From contig NZ_NPJZ01000001.1 of the NCBI RefSeq assembly GCF_002245895.1, positions 4,953,501 through 5,017,500 on the forward strand: DNA of 64,000 nt, given 5' to 3'. The notes under the pieces were generated by a model that saw only the letters and a program-made list of their open reading frames with translations, was not told where the DNA came from and searched no databases. Below, in pieces: positions 16,135 to 24,713 of the stretch. A program made the position numbers and the translations under genes. Position 1 is the first letter of the stretch; every line of letters begins with the position of its first letter. This stretch comes from Rhodococcus sp. OK302. GTDB lineage: Bacteria; Actinomycetota; Actinomycetes; Mycobacteriales; Mycobacteriaceae.

Positions 16135-17901
16135 ATGTTCAGTGAGACAACGGAACACATAGAAGTTCCCGTTCTGATCGTCGGTGCCGGACCTGCGGGG
16201 TTGGCTCTGTCGTTGACGCTGGCCCGGTATGGAGTCGAGCACCTCCTCGTCGAACGATACGAAGGAACCGCCCACACCCCTCGCGCGCACATCATCAATC
16301 AGCGAACCGTCGAGATTCTGCGCCATCTCGGTATCAGCGACGATTTCCATGCGGTGGCCACGCCGCAACACCTCATGGCAAATAATGTGTGGTCGACGAG
16401 CCTGACGGGCCCCGAGATCGCACGTTCGGAAACCTGGGGTACCAGTCCCGACCGTGCCGCCGACTACTTCAAAGCCAGCCCCGAGCCGATGGCGAACTGC
16501 CCACAAACGGTGCTCGAGCCACTATTGCTCGAGGCAACACGCGAAGCCGGCAGCGATGTCCGCTTCGGGCACGAGTTTGTCGAGTTCGTTCAGGACGACA
16601 CCGGAGTCACCAGCACTCTGCGCCACCGAGATACGGGCGACGAGGTGAGTGTGCGGTCAACCTATTTGGTGGCTGCAGACGGGGCGAACAGCAAGATTCT
16701 CGGTCAAGCGGGGCTGTCGGCCGAGGGACCTGACGATCTCGCACGTGCAGCCAATGTGTGGTTCCGCGCGGACCTGTCCAAGTACTTGGAGCACCGACCG
16801 GGAGTGCTGTCGTGGAACGTGGCACCTGGCCCCCACGCACCGCTGCGGTTGGGGACGTTGGTCTGCCACAAGCCTTTCACGGAGTTTGTGCTGATCTTCA
16901 TGTTCGACCCTGCCACGGACCCTCTCGAAGATATGACCAACGAGCAGTTGGTTGACCGCATTCGGGCTTTTGTCGGCGACGATGTCGACCCGGAGATCCT
17001 TGGCGTAGCCGGCTGGCAGGTTCGAGCCCAGGTAGCACCGCAGTATCACGTTGACCGCGTGTTCCTGATGGGCGACGCGGTCCATCGGCATCCGCCGACA
17101 AACGGGCTTGGCCTGAACATGTCCGTCGCCGATGCCTACAACCTCGGATGGAAACTGGCGTTGAATCTCGCCGGACGTGGAGGCCGCGCACTCCTCGACA
17201 GCTACACCGCCGAGCGCCAGCCAGTGGGTGTCGAGGGCGTGAACCGCGCAATCACCAGCCTGCAAGAATCGGGTGCAGTCGAAGCCGCACTGGGCTTTGA
17301 ACCAGGACAATCTGTCGAGGACGGGCAAAAAGCCCTGTCAGTACTCTTCGAGGCGGGTCCCGCGGGCGATGCACGTCGTGAAGCCCTGCGACAGGCCGTC
17401 GAACTGAGCAACTACCAGTTCAACGCACACGGAATCGAGCTCGGCTACCGCTATCACAGTGATGCGATCGCATCGGAAGATCAAGCGGAAGCACCGCCGA
17501 CGCGTGATCCGCAGCTCTACTACGAGCCCACCTCCCGTCCTGGAGTGCGCGTCCCCCACGCTCGCCTCGAACGCGACGGTCGCGAGGCTATCTCGTCGCT
17601 GGATCTCGTCTCTGGACTCGAGTTCGCACTACTCACCGGCACCGGAGGCCAGGAGTGGGAACGCGCCGCCGCGACGGCCACCGAACGTTTCGGTGTACCT
17701 GTCCAGGTTCACATCATCGGCAGAAACAGCAGCATCACCGACCCCTATGGCGAGTGGGCCCAACGCCGTGAGGTCGACGAGTCTGGTTGTGTGCTGGTCA
17801 GGCCGGACCGCCACGTCGCTTGGAGAAGCACAAGCTATACCCCCGGCAGCGACACGGAACTCGTGTCCGCTGTCGAACGCGCACTTGGACTGTCTCAGTG
17901 A
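16135..17901 (+). CDS. FAD-dependent aromatic hydroxylase (TfdB/MhpA-like)
   Basis: 588 residues. Rossmann FAD motif VLIVGAGPAGLALSLTLARYG (GAGPAG 17-22), DG-type motif LVAADGANSKI, the GD motif GDAVHRHPPTNGLGLNMSVADAYNLGWKL, and a C-terminal thioredoxin-like domain ending in RPDRHVAWRS. Sequence blocks resemble 2,4-dichlorophenol 6-monooxygenase: HTPRAHIINQRTVEILRHLGI and WGTSPDRAADY. It should hydroxylate a phenol to a catechol using NAD(P)H, feeding the dioxygenase of the same operon. RBS AAGGAG seven bases before ATG. Last gene of the operon. Confidence 0.88.
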   Translation: MFSETTEHIEVPVLIVGAGPAGLALSLTLARYGVEHLLVERYEGTAHTPRAHIINQRTVEILRHLGISDDFHAVATPQHLMANNVWSTSLTGPEIARSETWGTSPDRAADYFKASPEPMANCPQTVLEPLLLEATREAGSDVRFGHEFVEFVQDDTGVTSTLRHRDTGDEVSVRSTYLVAADGANSKILGQAGLSAEGPDDLARAANVWFRADLSKYLEHRPGVLSWNVAPGPHAPLRLGTLVCHKPFTEFVLIFMFDPATDPLEDMTNEQLVDRIRAFVGDDVDPEILGVAGWQVRAQVAPQYHVDRVFLMGDAVHRHPPTNGLGLNMSVADAYNLGWKLALNLAGRGGRALLDSYTAERQPVGVEGVNRAITSLQESGAVEAALGFEPGQSVEDGQKALSVLFEAGPAGDARREALRQAVELSNYQFNAHGIELGYRYHSDAIASEDQAEAPPTRDPQLYYEPTSRPGVRVPHARLERDGREAISSLDLVSGLEFALLTGTGGQEWERAAATATERFGVPVQVHIIGRNSSITDPYGEWAQRREVDESGCVLVRPDRHVAWRSTSYTPGSDTELVSAVERALGLSQ

Positions 17902-18019
17902 CCTTCTGAATTCCCTACGTTCGCCCACCACTAACTCCTTCACTGGCCGATGCCGGCTCGCGTATTACTCACTGCGAGCCGGCATCGGTAGCGGCACATC
18001 ACGCACTGTCGTTGCAGTA

Positions 18020-19012
18020 CTAGGCGACGCGCACCTTCTCCGAACGTCTCGGCTCGCCGCGATACCGGGCCATGTCGCCGGCAATTCCCAGCTTTCTCCA
18101 CGCCCGCCTCGACACGGGATTCATCAAACCGAGTTCGTCTGCCAGCGTGCGCATTTCACCGAAGTAATTTCCCAAGATTCGACGCGACTGCGGACTGCTC
18201 CAGAAGGCTTCTCTTATTACCGACTCGGGAATGTCGAACTTCTTGGCGAATTCCTTTGGCGGTGACATTATTTCGCCGGACAACCACCGCATTGCACCGG
18301 GAAAGGCGACGGACGTCATCGCTCGGCCGAACGGACTCAGCGCTGGAACATGCTGACGCAGGAAGTCGTGAGCAAAGGAGATGTGCCGCGCCTCTTCGGC
18401 AATGTGAATCTCCATGGTGCGCAGCATGACCGGCACCGTGTCCTTACCTTCGCGGATAAGGTCTTTCTGAAAATGGTCGATAGGCTCTTCACCGGCAAGG
18501 ATGCCGATGAAGAAGATGACCGGGAATTTGGCGCCGAGCAACCCCACAAACGGCGACAAGCGCCGGAACAACGGACGCATCCCCGGCACGTCAACGTCGA
18601 CGCGGTTGACGAATTCCTGGAACATCTGGATGTGATTGCACTCTTCGGTCATCTCGTGAAGGCAGTACCGAAACTCGGGAGATTGGTTGGGTAGCGCCAT
18701 GATGTACTGCAGCATTCCTCGGATCAGAATGCTCTCGAATGCCGAGCCCACCTTGGTTACGTTCGCCTGACGCCATTTTCCCATCGCGATACGACGTTCC
18801 AGCGATTGATCCTGATACCAGCGGGTGGCGCCGAGTGGATCCGATACCGCCGAGAGTACCCAGCGCGGATCATTCGGGTCTATCGCGAATTCCGGTGAAT
18901 CCCAGTCGATATCGAGGTAGGGATCAAACCGCCTGTGCACGGACCCATCGGACAGTGTTGCGAGCAACTCGCGGTAAGGCTGATCCATTTTGATAGACGT
19001 TGACCGAACCAT
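18020..19012 (-). CDS. AurF-like diiron oxygenase
   Basis: 330 residues of the ferritin-like AurF family (p-aminobenzoate N-oxygenase type). Helix-borne carboxylate/His ligands are seen in HEMTEECNHIQMFQEF and EIHIAEEARHISFAHDFL, and an earlier Glu is in KVGSAFESILIRGML. AurF oxidises arylamines to nitro compounds; many actinobacterial relatives have no known substrate. The start at 19012 is supported by GAGGAG six bases upstream. A repeated 70-80 bp element lies directly upstream. Convergent with the TfdB-like gene. No operon partners. Confidence 0.8.
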   Translation of the reverse strand: MVRSTSIKMDQPYRELLATLSDGSVHRRFDPYLDIDWDSPEFAIDPNDPRWVLSAVSDPLGATRWYQDQSLERRIAMGKWRQANVTKVGSAFESILIRGMLQYIMALPNQSPEFRYCLHEMTEECNHIQMFQEFVNRVDVDVPGMRPLFRRLSPFVGLLGAKFPVIFFIGILAGEEPIDHFQKDLIREGKDTVPVMLRTMEIHIAEEARHISFAHDFLRQHVPALSPFGRAMTSVAFPGAMRWLSGEIMSPPKEFAKKFDIPESVIREAFWSSPQSRRILGNYFGEMRTLADELGLMNPVSRRAWRKLGIAGDMARYRGEPRRSEKVRVA

Positions 19013-19022
19013 CGGTGTCTCC

Positions 19023-19105
19023 TCAAGGCGCCTGTTCGTCGATCGTGATCAACGAACTCGATTGCGCCTAAACTTAGTGTGACACCACGTCTCACGCAAC
19101 CCCTT
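19023..19105. repeat. Dispersed repeat, copy A (AurF promoter region)
   Basis: Bases 19036-19105 recur at 45366-45433 with two mismatches; weaker identity continues to about 19023. The element contains GTGACAC-cac-GTCTCAC, an imperfect palindrome (6 of 7 paired). Here it lies right in front of the AurF-like gene on the minus strand. It may be a shared operator/promoter or the trace of a duplication. It is too short and lacks the ends expected of an insertion sequence. Confidence 0.75.
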
Positions 19106-19272
19106 CGCTGCCTACGAACCTCCGACATCACCGACCACAGCCGCGATCGCCTCCTCCTGGATAGGCGAAAACTGGGTGCCCCTGGCTGCGGCAAGGGGTT
19201 GCGGCAGCCGTGGCGCGGAATGGCACCGCGCGAGCGCAATATCTGCACCGGAGTGCCCGATGTCTCGGCATC

Positions 19273-19278
19273 TATGAT
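19273..19278 (+). promoter_or_regulatory. Predicted -10 box before the TPP riboswitch
   Basis: TATGAT, followed about seven bases later by the expected transcript start and then by the first aptamer stem at 19290. No convincing -35 box is visible 17 bases upstream, so this is position-based. Confidence 0.4.
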
Positions 19279-19289
19279 CTGATGGTCAT

Positions 19290-19366
19290 CGACACGGGGT
19301 GCCGAAAAAGTCGGCTGAGATCAGACCCGATGAACCTGACCAGTTAGCACTGGCGGAGGGATGTCG
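19290..19366 (+). promoter_or_regulatory. TPP riboswitch (THI element)
   Basis: All conserved blocks are in order: CGGGGTGCC, GGCTGAGA, ACCCG, GAACCTGACC, GTTAGCAC and CGGAGGGA. The closing stem P1 can form between CGACA (19290-19294) and TGTCG (19362-19366). The 3' conserved strand GGAGGG (19355-19360) is also the ribosome-binding site for the ATG at 19369, so ligand binding would hide it directly and block translation. Thiamine pyrophosphate should therefore turn the downstream SDR and flavin monooxygenase genes off. Confidence 0.93.
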
Positions 19367-19368
19367 TC

Positions 19369-20157
19369 ATGACCGAACAGTTTCAGCGTGCTCTCGAACT
19401 CAACGAGCAGATCGTCCTGATCACAGGTGGGGCACGTGGCCTCGGCGCCGCCTTGAGCCGCGCATTTGCGGCACAAGGTGCACGGGTGATCGTGAACTAC
19501 CACAAGAGTGAAGTAGCCGCCCACGCCCTGGTGGCAGAATTGGGATCCGACCACGCTTTCGCAATCCGCGCAGATGTGACCGATCGACAGTCCGTCGATC
19601 AGCTTTTTGCCACCGCACGTACGCATTTCGGCGCGCCGATATCTACCGTGGTCAACAATGCTCTGATTGATTTCACCTTCAACGGCGATGCACGCCCGAA
19701 GGCCGACACGATTTCCTGGGCAGATTTCGATGCACAATTGCGCGGCAGCGTGTCGGGAACTCTCAATACGACGCAAGCTGCGATTGACGGAATGCGGGCG
19801 CTCGGATTCGGCCGAATCATTACTGTCGGAACGAATCTGGTTCAAAATCCGGTGGTGCCCTATCACGACTACACCGCCGCCAAAGCTGCACTCCTGGCAC
19901 TCACGCGGACATTCTCCGCAGATCTGGGTCCCGACGGCATCACCGTCAACATGATTTCCGGCGGACTCCTGCGAACCACCGATGCCAGTGCGGCAACGCC
20001 CGAAGCCGTGTTCGACATGATCGCCGAGAGCACTCCCCTACGTAAAGTGACCACGCCGAGCGAATTTGCCGACGCTGCACTGTTCTTCGCCTCTCCGTGG
20101 TCACGTGCAGTTACCGGCCAGAATCTTGTGGTCGACGGAGGACTCGTCAAGAACTGA
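19369..20157 (+). CDS. TPP-regulated short-chain dehydrogenase/reductase (OarX-like)
   Basis: 262 residues of the classical SDR family, annotated in relatives as 3-oxoacyl-ACP reductase. The sequence shows the cofactor motif TGGARGLGAALSRAF, VVNNALIDF in place of the usual NNAG, and the catalytic region with Tyr and Lys in PYHDYTAAKAALLALTRTF. VTGQNLVVDGGL is at the C-terminus. The canonical Ser appears as TVGTNLVQNP (Thr/Asn), so the catalytic Ser is not obvious. Directly under a TPP riboswitch. I recall THI-regulated SDRs called OarX in comparative studies of thiamine regulons, with no known reaction. Coupled to the next gene by a one-base TGATG overlap. Confidence 0.85.
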   Translation: MTEQFQRALELNEQIVLITGGARGLGAALSRAFAAQGARVIVNYHKSEVAAHALVAELGSDHAFAIRADVTDRQSVDQLFATARTHFGAPISTVVNNALIDFTFNGDARPKADTISWADFDAQLRGSVSGTLNTTQAAIDGMRALGFGRIITVGTNLVQNPVVPYHDYTAAKAALLALTRTFSADLGPDGITVNMISGGLLRTTDASAATPEAVFDMIAESTPLRKVTTPSEFADAALFFASPWSRAVTGQNLVVDGGLVKN

Positions 20158-21500
20158 TGAGAAGACAACTTCATTTGGGTGCGTTCCTACTCGGCTGCGG
20201 ACATCACAGCGCCGCCTGGAGACACCCGGACTCGCCCGTCGAAAGACTCGGCGACATCACGTATTACGAGTCTCTGGCCCAAACTGCCGAACGCGGAAAA
20301 CTTGATGCAGTTTTCTTCGCCGACGGTCACAGCGTTCGTGAACCGGAATCCGGCGCGTCGTGGTTCCTCGAACCGATTACGGCATTGACGGCGATGGCAC
20401 GGGCAACCGAGCACGTCGGACTGGTCACCACAATTTCCACGACGTTCTACACGCCATTCCATGCAGCGCGACTACTCGCCTCACTCGATCACATCAGTGG
20501 CGGGCGTGCGGGTTGGAACGTGGTGACTTCAATGTTCAATCAGGAAGCACGCAATCACGGCCTTGACGCCATGCCTGATCATGCCTCCCGATACGAGCGC
20601 GCTGACGAGTTTGTCGACGTAGCTCTGGCACTGTGGGATTCGTGGTCCGAGGATGCCCTGATTCTCGACCGCCAGGGTAGATTTGCGGACGCTACCAAGA
20701 TTCATCGAATAGGTCATGAAGGCAAGAACTTTCGCGTCGACGGACCGTTGACTGTTCCGCGATCACCGCAAGGAAGACCGGTACTCTTCCAAGCCGGCGC
20801 GTCGGAACAAGGTCGAGAGTTGGCGGCACGACGAGCAGAAGCGATCTACGCGGTTGCCTACGATCTATCGAGCGCGCAGACCTACTATGCGGATGTTAAG
20901 GCCAGAATCGAAGAGTCCGGTCGAGATTCCCGTTCCGTAGCCGTCATGCCCGGCCTGGTCACGTACGTCGGCAGCACACTTGCCGAAGCACGTGCGAAGA
21001 AGGCTGAATTAGATCGACTGTTGCCGACCACCCAGTCGATCCGGCAACTCTCGCTGTTCACCGGCCAGAACTGCGAAACCTGGGACCTTGACGCTCCGGT
21101 GCCGCCCCTGCCGGACCTCGAATCTTTCGACGGTCCGCAGGGCCGGTACGCCACGATCCTGCGGACCGTGGAAAAGGACTCGCCGACGGTCCGGGAATTG
21201 CTCGGAACCTTAGCCGCCGGCGGTGGTCACGCAACCATGATCGGAACACCACAGTCCATTGCCGACGAGATGGAATCCTGGTTTGTCGACGGAGGCGCTG
21301 ACGGCTTCAATCTGATGCCGCCAACTTATCCTCAAGGCCTGGAAGATTTTGTCGACCTGGTGATTCCGGTACTTCAGGCTCGGGGTCTCTTCCGACGCGA
21401 GTACGAGGGTGCAACGCTGCGCGAGAATCTAGTCGGTCCGGAGAGTGCAGCACCGACACCGGGGGCGAAACAGGAACACTCCGCAGGCAAGGACAGCTGA
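20157..21500 (+). CDS. NtaA/DszA-family FMN-dependent monooxygenase
   Basis: 447 residues of the bacterial luciferase-like superfamily, NtaA/SnaA/DszA branch: MRRQLHLGAFLLGCGHHSAAWRHPDS, YESLAQTAERGKLDAVFFADGHSV, TTISTTFYTPFHAARLLASLDHISGGRAGWNVVTS, PVLFQAGASEQGRELAARRAEAIYAVA and GGADGFNLMPPTYPQGLEDFVDLVIP. These enzymes use FMNH2 from a separate reductase and cleave C-N, C-S or ring bonds. It shares the TPP-riboswitch mRNA with the SDR gene, which points to a thiamine-related substrate, perhaps in salvage or breakdown. The ATG at 20157 overlaps the SDR stop by one base. Confidence 0.87.
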   Translation: MRRQLHLGAFLLGCGHHSAAWRHPDSPVERLGDITYYESLAQTAERGKLDAVFFADGHSVREPESGASWFLEPITALTAMARATEHVGLVTTISTTFYTPFHAARLLASLDHISGGRAGWNVVTSMFNQEARNHGLDAMPDHASRYERADEFVDVALALWDSWSEDALILDRQGRFADATKIHRIGHEGKNFRVDGPLTVPRSPQGRPVLFQAGASEQGRELAARRAEAIYAVAYDLSSAQTYYADVKARIEESGRDSRSVAVMPGLVTYVGSTLAEARAKKAELDRLLPTTQSIRQLSLFTGQNCETWDLDAPVPPLPDLESFDGPQGRYATILRTVEKDSPTVRELLGTLAAGGGHATMIGTPQSIADEMESWFVDGGADGFNLMPPTYPQGLEDFVDLVIPVLQARGLFRREYEGATLRENLVGPESAAPTPGAKQEHSAGKDS

Positions 21501-21505
21501 ATCCC

Positions 21506-21606
21506 TCACCGCGCAGTGCGGTTCGGCGGGGCGCTGTACAGAGCGGCGACTGCTTCGTAGCCTGCCGCAGCGTAGTCGTCTTCGAGTGAATCGGACTCGT
21601 TGTGCA
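21506..21606 (-). pseudogene. Remnant of a KAS III partner-like gene (deleted)
   Basis: The encoded fragment ESDSLEDDYAAAGYEAVAA followed by LYSAPPNRTAR and a stop matches two separated pieces of the KAS-like gene at 45444-46367: ESDSLDDDYAAAGYEVVAA and LYNVPPNHEAH. The roughly 80-100 codons between them are missing here. The nucleotide match is also clear across both pieces. The open frame continues upstream to 21784 into sequence unrelated to KAS proteins (GERIPKSRHIIAARAYNYVL...), so this is a chimeric leftover, not a functional gene. Confidence 0.7.
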
Positions 21607-22366
21607 GGTCATCGATGGTGGTGTAGCCCAGGCGCCAGACCGGCAGAGCGAATCGTTCGTTGAGGACATAGTTGTAGGCGCGGGCCGCGATGATGTGGCG
21701 CGACTTCGGGATCCGCTCCCCGAGCGCCTCGACAGCAGGCCGTCCGCTGATTTCTTTGTTCGTACCCGCGGGAGAAAGATTCAATACCCGGGCGACGTGC
21801 GGAACGGGAAGTGATGCGGCCGGGCACTGCGGGGACGTCGGTCACGACGCGAAGGCCGAAGCCACAGGAGTACACAGCCGCTTCGAATTCGACACTGCAC
21901 CAAGATATTCGAGCGCCCATGTCGATCATGCAGACCGAGCGACCGTTCGGAAAGTAATGCCCGCGCCTACGGGCGTACGGATGGCGTGAGTCCGGGGGCA
22001 CGGGGATGATCGGGCGGGGCACACCGTCCGCGTCTGCGTCGACGATCGGTTTGCGGTAGCGCATCCGCGCCCATGTCGAGACGACTGTCGAATCCAACGC
22101 GACTGCCCCGGTCGGCGGGTTGCACCACAGTGATGATCATGAACGACTTTCGGTCGGTGAGAAACAAGTAACCGTCGTCATCGAGGTATCCGATATCGCC
22201 GGTGCTCGTTCGAGGCAGTGTCGATCCGAAGGCGTACATTCCACAGCTGATCGTCCTGGAAGGAATGCCGCTTCCGTCCGACACCATGCTCACCACATTA
22301 CCGTTGAGCAACATATACGAGGCCGAAGTCGCGTCGTCGAGCGGCGAAGTGGTCAAGCCAGTCCTG
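21607..22366 (-). pseudogene. Gene-remnant region with an acyl-CoA ligase fragment
   Basis: No intact gene spans this stretch. On the minus strand, 22131-22206 encodes STGDIGYLDDDGYLFLTD and then RKSFMII, the conserved region near the C-terminal domain of AMP-forming acyl-CoA ligases. The frame then breaks where the expected SGGVNIYP would follow. Other minus-strand frames between 21610 and 22097 read as plausible coding sequence (RRGHYFPNGRSVCMIDMGARISW) that I cannot assign. The region looks like decayed genes fused by deletions. Confidence 0.6.
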
Positions 22367-23320
22367 CTACCTGACAGTAAAACTCGGCGTCGTCAGAACT
22401 TCGGCGTCGCCGCCCACGCTTTCAGCCGTCCAGGTGGCTTTGATCGACGCGACAACGGACTGCAGAAGCGGATCCAGGTCGACCAACTCTCGATTCCAGA
22501 CGATACCCACGTGCAGTTCGAGCTCGTCACTCAACGGAACCACAGCGAATCCCGGATCGGCAAAGATTCCGGCTGCGCCACCGGTCGAGGGGTGCAAAGA
22601 AATTGTGATGCCCTTGTTGCGCCTGATGTGACTCGCCAGGAGCACCGTGTCGTAGTCGGGCATCCGGTGGAACTTCTTGATCCCGGACTCCACGAAACGC
22701 TGGCGCACTCGGCGCATCGCGAAAGGGTGCGGGGTCGCGGGAGGCACCGTCAGTGTGCGATGAGCGAGATCTTCGAGCGCGAGCACTTCGCTACTCGCCA
22801 ATGGATCGTCGGCGAGCATGGCGACCACGAACGAGTACGACCCGATAATCACGCTGTCCAGCAGATCGGTGTTGATGGGTAGATGAACGAGGGCAGCAGC
22901 AAGATGACCCTTCTCGACATCGGCAATCAGATCCGCTGACTGAGCGACGACGAAATCCACCGAACACGGCGCCGCCGCGTCTTCTACGACTGCTATGAAA
23001 CTGTCGGTCATCGCGGGCGGCGCCCGGTGTGTTCCCCCGATACGCATCACCCGGTTGCCGTTGACGAACTCCGCGGCGACGACGTCGAGTTGGTCGATAC
23101 CACGAAGGACGTCGCGGACTCGCTCGAGCAGTGCCCGGCCCAACGGTGTCACCTGCACCTCGTGGTAGCGGCGGACGAACAGTTCGCCACCGAGTTCGCG
23201 TTCGAGTTCCTTGATCATCCGGCTCACCGGTGACGCCGTGAGGTGCATTCTGGCAGCGGCTCTGCCGAAATGCAGCTCCTCTGCAACGGCAACGAAACAC
23301 CTCAGGTGCGACAGATCCAT
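22367..23320 (-). CDS. LysR-family transcriptional regulator
   Basis: 317 residues. N-terminal winged helix (MDLSHLRCFVAVAEELHFGRAAARMHLTASPVSRMIKELERELGGELFVRR) and a periplasmic-binding-like effector domain from about residue 90. The frame extends upstream to 23761 but the canonical LysR start is at 23320. Its position divergent from the CoA-transferase/dehydrogenase/thiolase set suggests that it controls that operon in response to a pathway acid or CoA ester. Confidence 0.9.
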   Translation of the reverse strand: MDLSHLRCFVAVAEELHFGRAAARMHLTASPVSRMIKELERELGGELFVRRYHEVQVTPLGRALLERVRDVLRGIDQLDVVAAEFVNGNRVMRIGGTHRAPPAMTDSFIAVVEDAAAPCSVDFVVAQSADLIADVEKGHLAAALVHLPINTDLLDSVIIGSYSFVVAMLADDPLASSEVLALEDLAHRTLTVPPATPHPFAMRRVRQRFVESGIKKFHRMPDYDTVLLASHIRRNKGITISLHPSTGGAAGIFADPGFAVVPLSDELELHVGIVWNRELVDLDPLLQSVVASIKATWTAESVGGDAEVLTTPSFTVR

Positions 23321-23621
23321 CCGTCGAGAATGTTCGTCGATCGAGCAGTAGTCAACTCGGGAATTCCTACACGTTGCGTTTTGCAGCATATGCGAGCGTC
23401 GAAATGAGTGATGGCCACCGCGACCACATTCGTGTGATCGTTGAACGAGCAGCAGGAAGCCCCCGGCCTTGTCGCGATCCACAGACATCCCCAATTCCAC
23501 ACTGCAGCAAACGTATTCACGAAAACTTGCAGGCGACGGCACCCAGCATCCACATGCCGGACAAACCCGTAGCTTCCCCTCGGTCCCGGACACGAGTTCC
23601 GTCACGAAAGGAATTCTCCAC
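23321..23621. other. Divergent promoter region, LysR / CoA-transferase operon
   Basis: 301 bases. An AT-richer segment occurs near 23370-23400 (TTGCGTTTTGCAGCATATGC), where a LysR-type site could lie, but I could not define a clear T-N11-A operator pair. The last bases contain GAAAGGA, the ribosome site of the following gene. No small gene with a convincing start was found. Confidence 0.4.
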
Positions 23622-24713
23622 ATGAGCATGCCGCAGGACCCCACGTCCGATCTGCCGAACGAACACGATCTTCCCTTGGCAAACGTCCGGGTCGTAGACC
23701 TCACCGGGCGGAGCGGCGAGATGGGTCCACGTATCCTCGCCGATCTGGGAGCCGACGTCATTCGAGTCGCGCCGATCGTAGTCGACCGGCCGTGCGCCGA
23801 TCCTCAGGATCTCGCCGGAGTCGACGTCCATCACGAGACCCACAATGCGAACAAGCGCTCGGTGTCGCTGGACCTCGACACGACTGCCGGCATCGACATC
23901 CTACAACGACTGTTGCAAACGGCAGACATTCTCATTGAGGGTCTCGGAGTGGACAGACTGACCGATCTCGGTCTGGAACCGGCGGCACTTCGGCGGGAGT
24001 TCCCGACCCTGGTGATCGTGTCATTCAGCGATTTCGGCCGCACCGGACCGTACCGGAACTGGACGGCAACGGAGCTGGTACATGTCGCACTCGGAGGTGT
24101 GTTGTCACGGTCGGGCCTGCCCGGGCGCCCGCCGTTGGTTCCTCCCGGACCGATCGCACTCGAATCGGCCGCAGTCACCACCGCATGGGCCGCGTTACTC
24201 GCCTACTACAACCGGTTGCTGACCGATTCGGGGGACGACGTCGACGTCTCGGTGTTCGAAAGCACCGTTCAGATCATCGATCCGGGATTCGGAATGGCGG
24301 GATCCGCAGCCGGCGGCGTACCGACATCCGACGGCCCCCGCGGACGACCCGATTCGAGCCATCTGTACCCGATCTTCCCGTGCACGGACGGATACGTACG
24401 CCTGTGCATCCTCAGCCCTCGGCAATGGCAGGGGATGTTCGAATGGATGGGTAGGCCTGCTGAGTTCGCGGATCCCGAACTCGGTCAACTGAAACACAGA
24501 TACGCCGCAGTGGGCACACTGTATCCCGCGATCGAAGTATTCCTTTCTTCCAAGAGTCGCACGCAGGCGGTGACGGAAGGCCAGCAGTTCGGTGTGCCGT
24601 GCGGCGAACTACTCGACTTCGCGGAGGTTCTCGACTCCGAACACTATTCGGAGCGAGATGCTTTCGCTGCGGTCCCCACCCCCTGGGCGCACTCCGAATC
24701 CCGAACGGACTGA
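23622..24713 (+). CDS. CaiB/BaiF-family CoA-transferase, first half of a frameshifted tandem protein
   Basis: 363 residues of the type III (CaiB/BaiF) family: VRVVDLTGRSGEMGPRILADLGADVIRVAP, NANKRSVSLDLDT, IVSFSDFGRTGPYRNW and SSHLYPIFPCTDGYVRLCI. The normally catalytic Asp region is not certain. The chain stops early: the reading frame ends FAAVPTPWAHSESRTD. The missing family C-terminus (HPLGALRIPNGLMEIDG ... IRRRAPQHGEYDTEILSDL) is encoded by the adjacent frame from about 24675 and runs into the next gene. The shift lies at the C-rich tract near 24675-24685. See the next entry. Confidence 0.75.
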   Translation: MSMPQDPTSDLPNEHDLPLANVRVVDLTGRSGEMGPRILADLGADVIRVAPIVVDRPCADPQDLAGVDVHHETHNANKRSVSLDLDTTAGIDILQRLLQTADILIEGLGVDRLTDLGLEPAALRREFPTLVIVSFSDFGRTGPYRNWTATELVHVALGGVLSRSGLPGRPPLVPPGPIALESAAVTTAWAALLAYYNRLLTDSGDDVDVSVFESTVQIIDPGFGMAGSAAGGVPTSDGPRGRPDSSHLYPIFPCTDGYVRLCILSPRQWQGMFEWMGRPAEFADPELGQLKHRYAAVGTLYPAIEVFLSSKSRTQAVTEGQQFGVPCGELLDFAEVLDSEHYSERDAFAAVPTPWAHSESRTD

